The notes under the pieces were generated by a model. It was not told the DNA's origin. It ran no database searches and was given only the letters and a program-made list of their open reading frames with translations. From contig NZ_FOSZ01000005.1 in NCBI RefSeq assembly GCF_900114415.1, positions 186,001-250,000 of the forward strand: 64,000 nucleotides of DNA, in the 5' to 3' direction. Numbering within the stretch: the stretch's first letter is position 1; each line of letters starts with the position of its first letter. The DNA is from Shimia haliotis (GTDB lineage: Bacteria; Pseudomonadota; Alphaproteobacteria; Rhodobacterales; Rhodobacteraceae). Below are positions 63,036-64,000 of this stretch, piece after piece. The position numbers and the translations under genes are program-made.

Positions 63036-64000
63036 ATGACCGATTTTCAGAAAATCCTGATCGCCAACCGCGGCGAAATTGCGATCCGCGTGATGCGTGC
63101 CGCCAACGAAATGGGCAAAAAGACCGTCGCCGTCTTTGCCGAGGAAGACAAACTCGGCCTGCACCGCTTCAAAGCTGACGAAGCCTACCGCATCGGCGAA
63201 GGCCTTGGCCCTGTCGCGGCCTATCTGAGCATCGACGAAATCATCCGCGTCGCCAAGGAATGCGGCGCCGACGCGATCCACCCGGGCTACGGCCTGCTGT
63301 CGGAAAACCCCGACTTCGTGGACGCCTGCGCCGCCAACGGCATCACCTTCATCGGTCCCAAGGCCGAAACCATGCGCGCGCTCGGAGACAAAGCCTCCGC
63401 CCGCAAAGTCGCCGTTGAGGCTGGCGTACCGGTCATTCCGGCGACCGAAGTGCTGGGCGATGACATGGACGCCATCAAGAAGGAGGCGGCAGAGGTTGGC
63501 TATCCTCTGATGCTCAAAGCCTCCTGGGGTGGCGGCGGACGCGGCATGCGCCCGATCTTCTCCGAAGACGAGGTTGAGGAGAAAGTCCTGGAAGGCCGCC
63601 GCGAGGCCGAAGCCGCCTTTGGCAACGGCGAAGGTTATCTGGAAAAGATGATCACCCGCGCCCGCCACGTCGAGGTCCAGATCCTTGGCGATCAGCAGGG
63701 CAACATCTACCACCTTTATGAACGCGACTGCTCTGTGCAGCGCCGCAACCAAAAGGTCGTCGAGCGCGCCCCCGCGCCTTATCTTTCAGAGGCGCAGCGC
63801 GAAGAAATCTGTGAACTCGGCCGCAAAATCTGCGCCCATGTGAACTACGAATGCGCCGGCACTGTCGAATTCTTGATGGATATGGAAACCGGCAAATTCT
63901 ACTTCATCGAGGTGAACCCCCGCGTGCAGGTGGAACACACCGTCACCGAAGAAGTCACCGGCATCGACATCGTTCAGGCGCAAATCCTGATCGCCGAGGG
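63036..64000 (+). CDS. pyc: Pyruvate carboxylase, N-terminal part (runs off the window)
   Basis: The first 321 residues of a biotin-dependent carboxylase, open to the window end. I-L-I-A-N-R-G-E-I-A-I-R at 7-18, H-P-G-Y-G-L-L-S-E-N near 86, the ATP-grasp K-A-S-W-G-G-G-G-R-G-M near 160-170, E-R-D-C-S-V-Q-R-R and E-V-N-P-R-V-Q-V-E-H-T. The wording around E-E-D-K-L-G-L-H-R-F-K-A-D-E-A-Y and the A-S-W-G-G-G-G-R-G-M loop fit single-chain pyruvate carboxylase better than acetyl- or propionyl-CoA carboxylase subunits. It makes oxaloacetate from pyruvate and bicarbonate. Confidence 0.9.
   Translation, partial: MTDFQKILIANRGEIAIRVMRAANEMGKKTVAVFAEEDKLGLHRFKADEAYRIGEGLGPVAAYLSIDEIIRVAKECGADAIHPGYGLLSENPDFVDACAANGITFIGPKAETMRALGDKASARKVAVEAGVPVIPATEVLGDDMDAIKKEAAEVGYPLMLKASWGGGGRGMRPIFSEDEVEEKVLEGRREAEAAFGNGEGYLEKMITRARHVEVQILGDQQGNIYHLYERDCSVQRRNQKVVERAPAPYLSEAQREEICELGRKICAHVNYECAGTVEFLMDMETGKFYFIEVNPRVQVEHTVTEEVTGIDIVQAQILIAE

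Overview
The window is a stretch of chromosome from an alphaproteobacterium of the Rhodobacterales (roseobacter/Rhodobacteraceae group). The evidence is the gene content and style. The base composition is GC-rich. There is a DUF1127 gene followed by an array of CUCCUCCC-loop small RNAs, an arrangement known from Rhodobacter. Other markers are a form-II coxL-type molybdoenzyme, a bifunctional sulfate adenylyltransferase/APS kinase, an aa3 oxidase subunit I gene with an FnrL-type box, and Lrp next to trxB. I cannot name the genus. There is no rRNA, tRNA, insertion sequence, prophage or CRISPR array, and almost all of the sequence is coding.

Layout. 0-5.2 kb: a membrane-stress-like module (TelA, DUF2927 lipoprotein, SPFH/GYF protein, double zinc-ribbon membrane protein) and a nitroreductase. 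5.2-9.8 kb (minus): DUF2235 hydrolase, an orphan form-II coxL homologue and an ornithine-type decarboxylase with a divergent Lrp regulator. 10.3-12.8 kb: a LysR gene divergent from a tightly coupled two-gene operon, a PhyH-type Fe(II)/2-oxoglutarate dioxygenase and a PhnZ-like HD-domain protein, with its own operator-like palindrome and terminator. 13-23.4 kb: valS, DUF1992, crotonase, two aminotransferases, an MsbA-type ABC exporter and a long KAS III homologue. 23.8-28.8 kb: a LuxR solo with a small partner gene, tdk, and the ybjN-like/proC/csaA/2-hydroxyacid dehydrogenase operon. 29-33.4 kb: a MacAB-like efflux operon. 33.5-38.6 kb: ubiK, lgt-midA-pgeF, a 45-aa basic protein gene, lrp and trxB. 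38.7-44.1 kb: P450, a CyaC-like redox adenylate cyclase and a winged-helix/SAT/APS-kinase fusion. 44-55 kb: fasciclin, an RTG-type class A beta-lactamase, TraB/GumN, Mn-pyrophosphatase, ctaD, mrp and others. 54.9-55.6 kb: a ccaF1-like gene plus ten CUCCUCCC hairpins. 55.7-64 kb: LysR/SHMT-like pair, GST, a mosaic uvrD, an FMN hydroxyacid dehydrogenase and the 5' part of a pyruvate carboxylase gene.

The two observations I rate highest are the ten-hairpin CcsR-type array (five paired units behind a DUF1127 gene) and the dioxygenase/HD-oxygenase pair. The pair has the PhnY/PhnZ or TmpA/TmpB layout but appears to lack the residues I remember as binding the phosphonate group, so it may carry out an undescribed oxidative cleavage. 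Also notable are the HTH-SAT/APSK fusion, a low-GC patch with an in-frame insertion inside uvrD, a dispersed intergenic repeat with three copies, and hairpins that cover the start of the DUF1992 gene and the ribosome binding site of proC.

All identifications come from reading motifs, lengths and context by eye; no searches were run.
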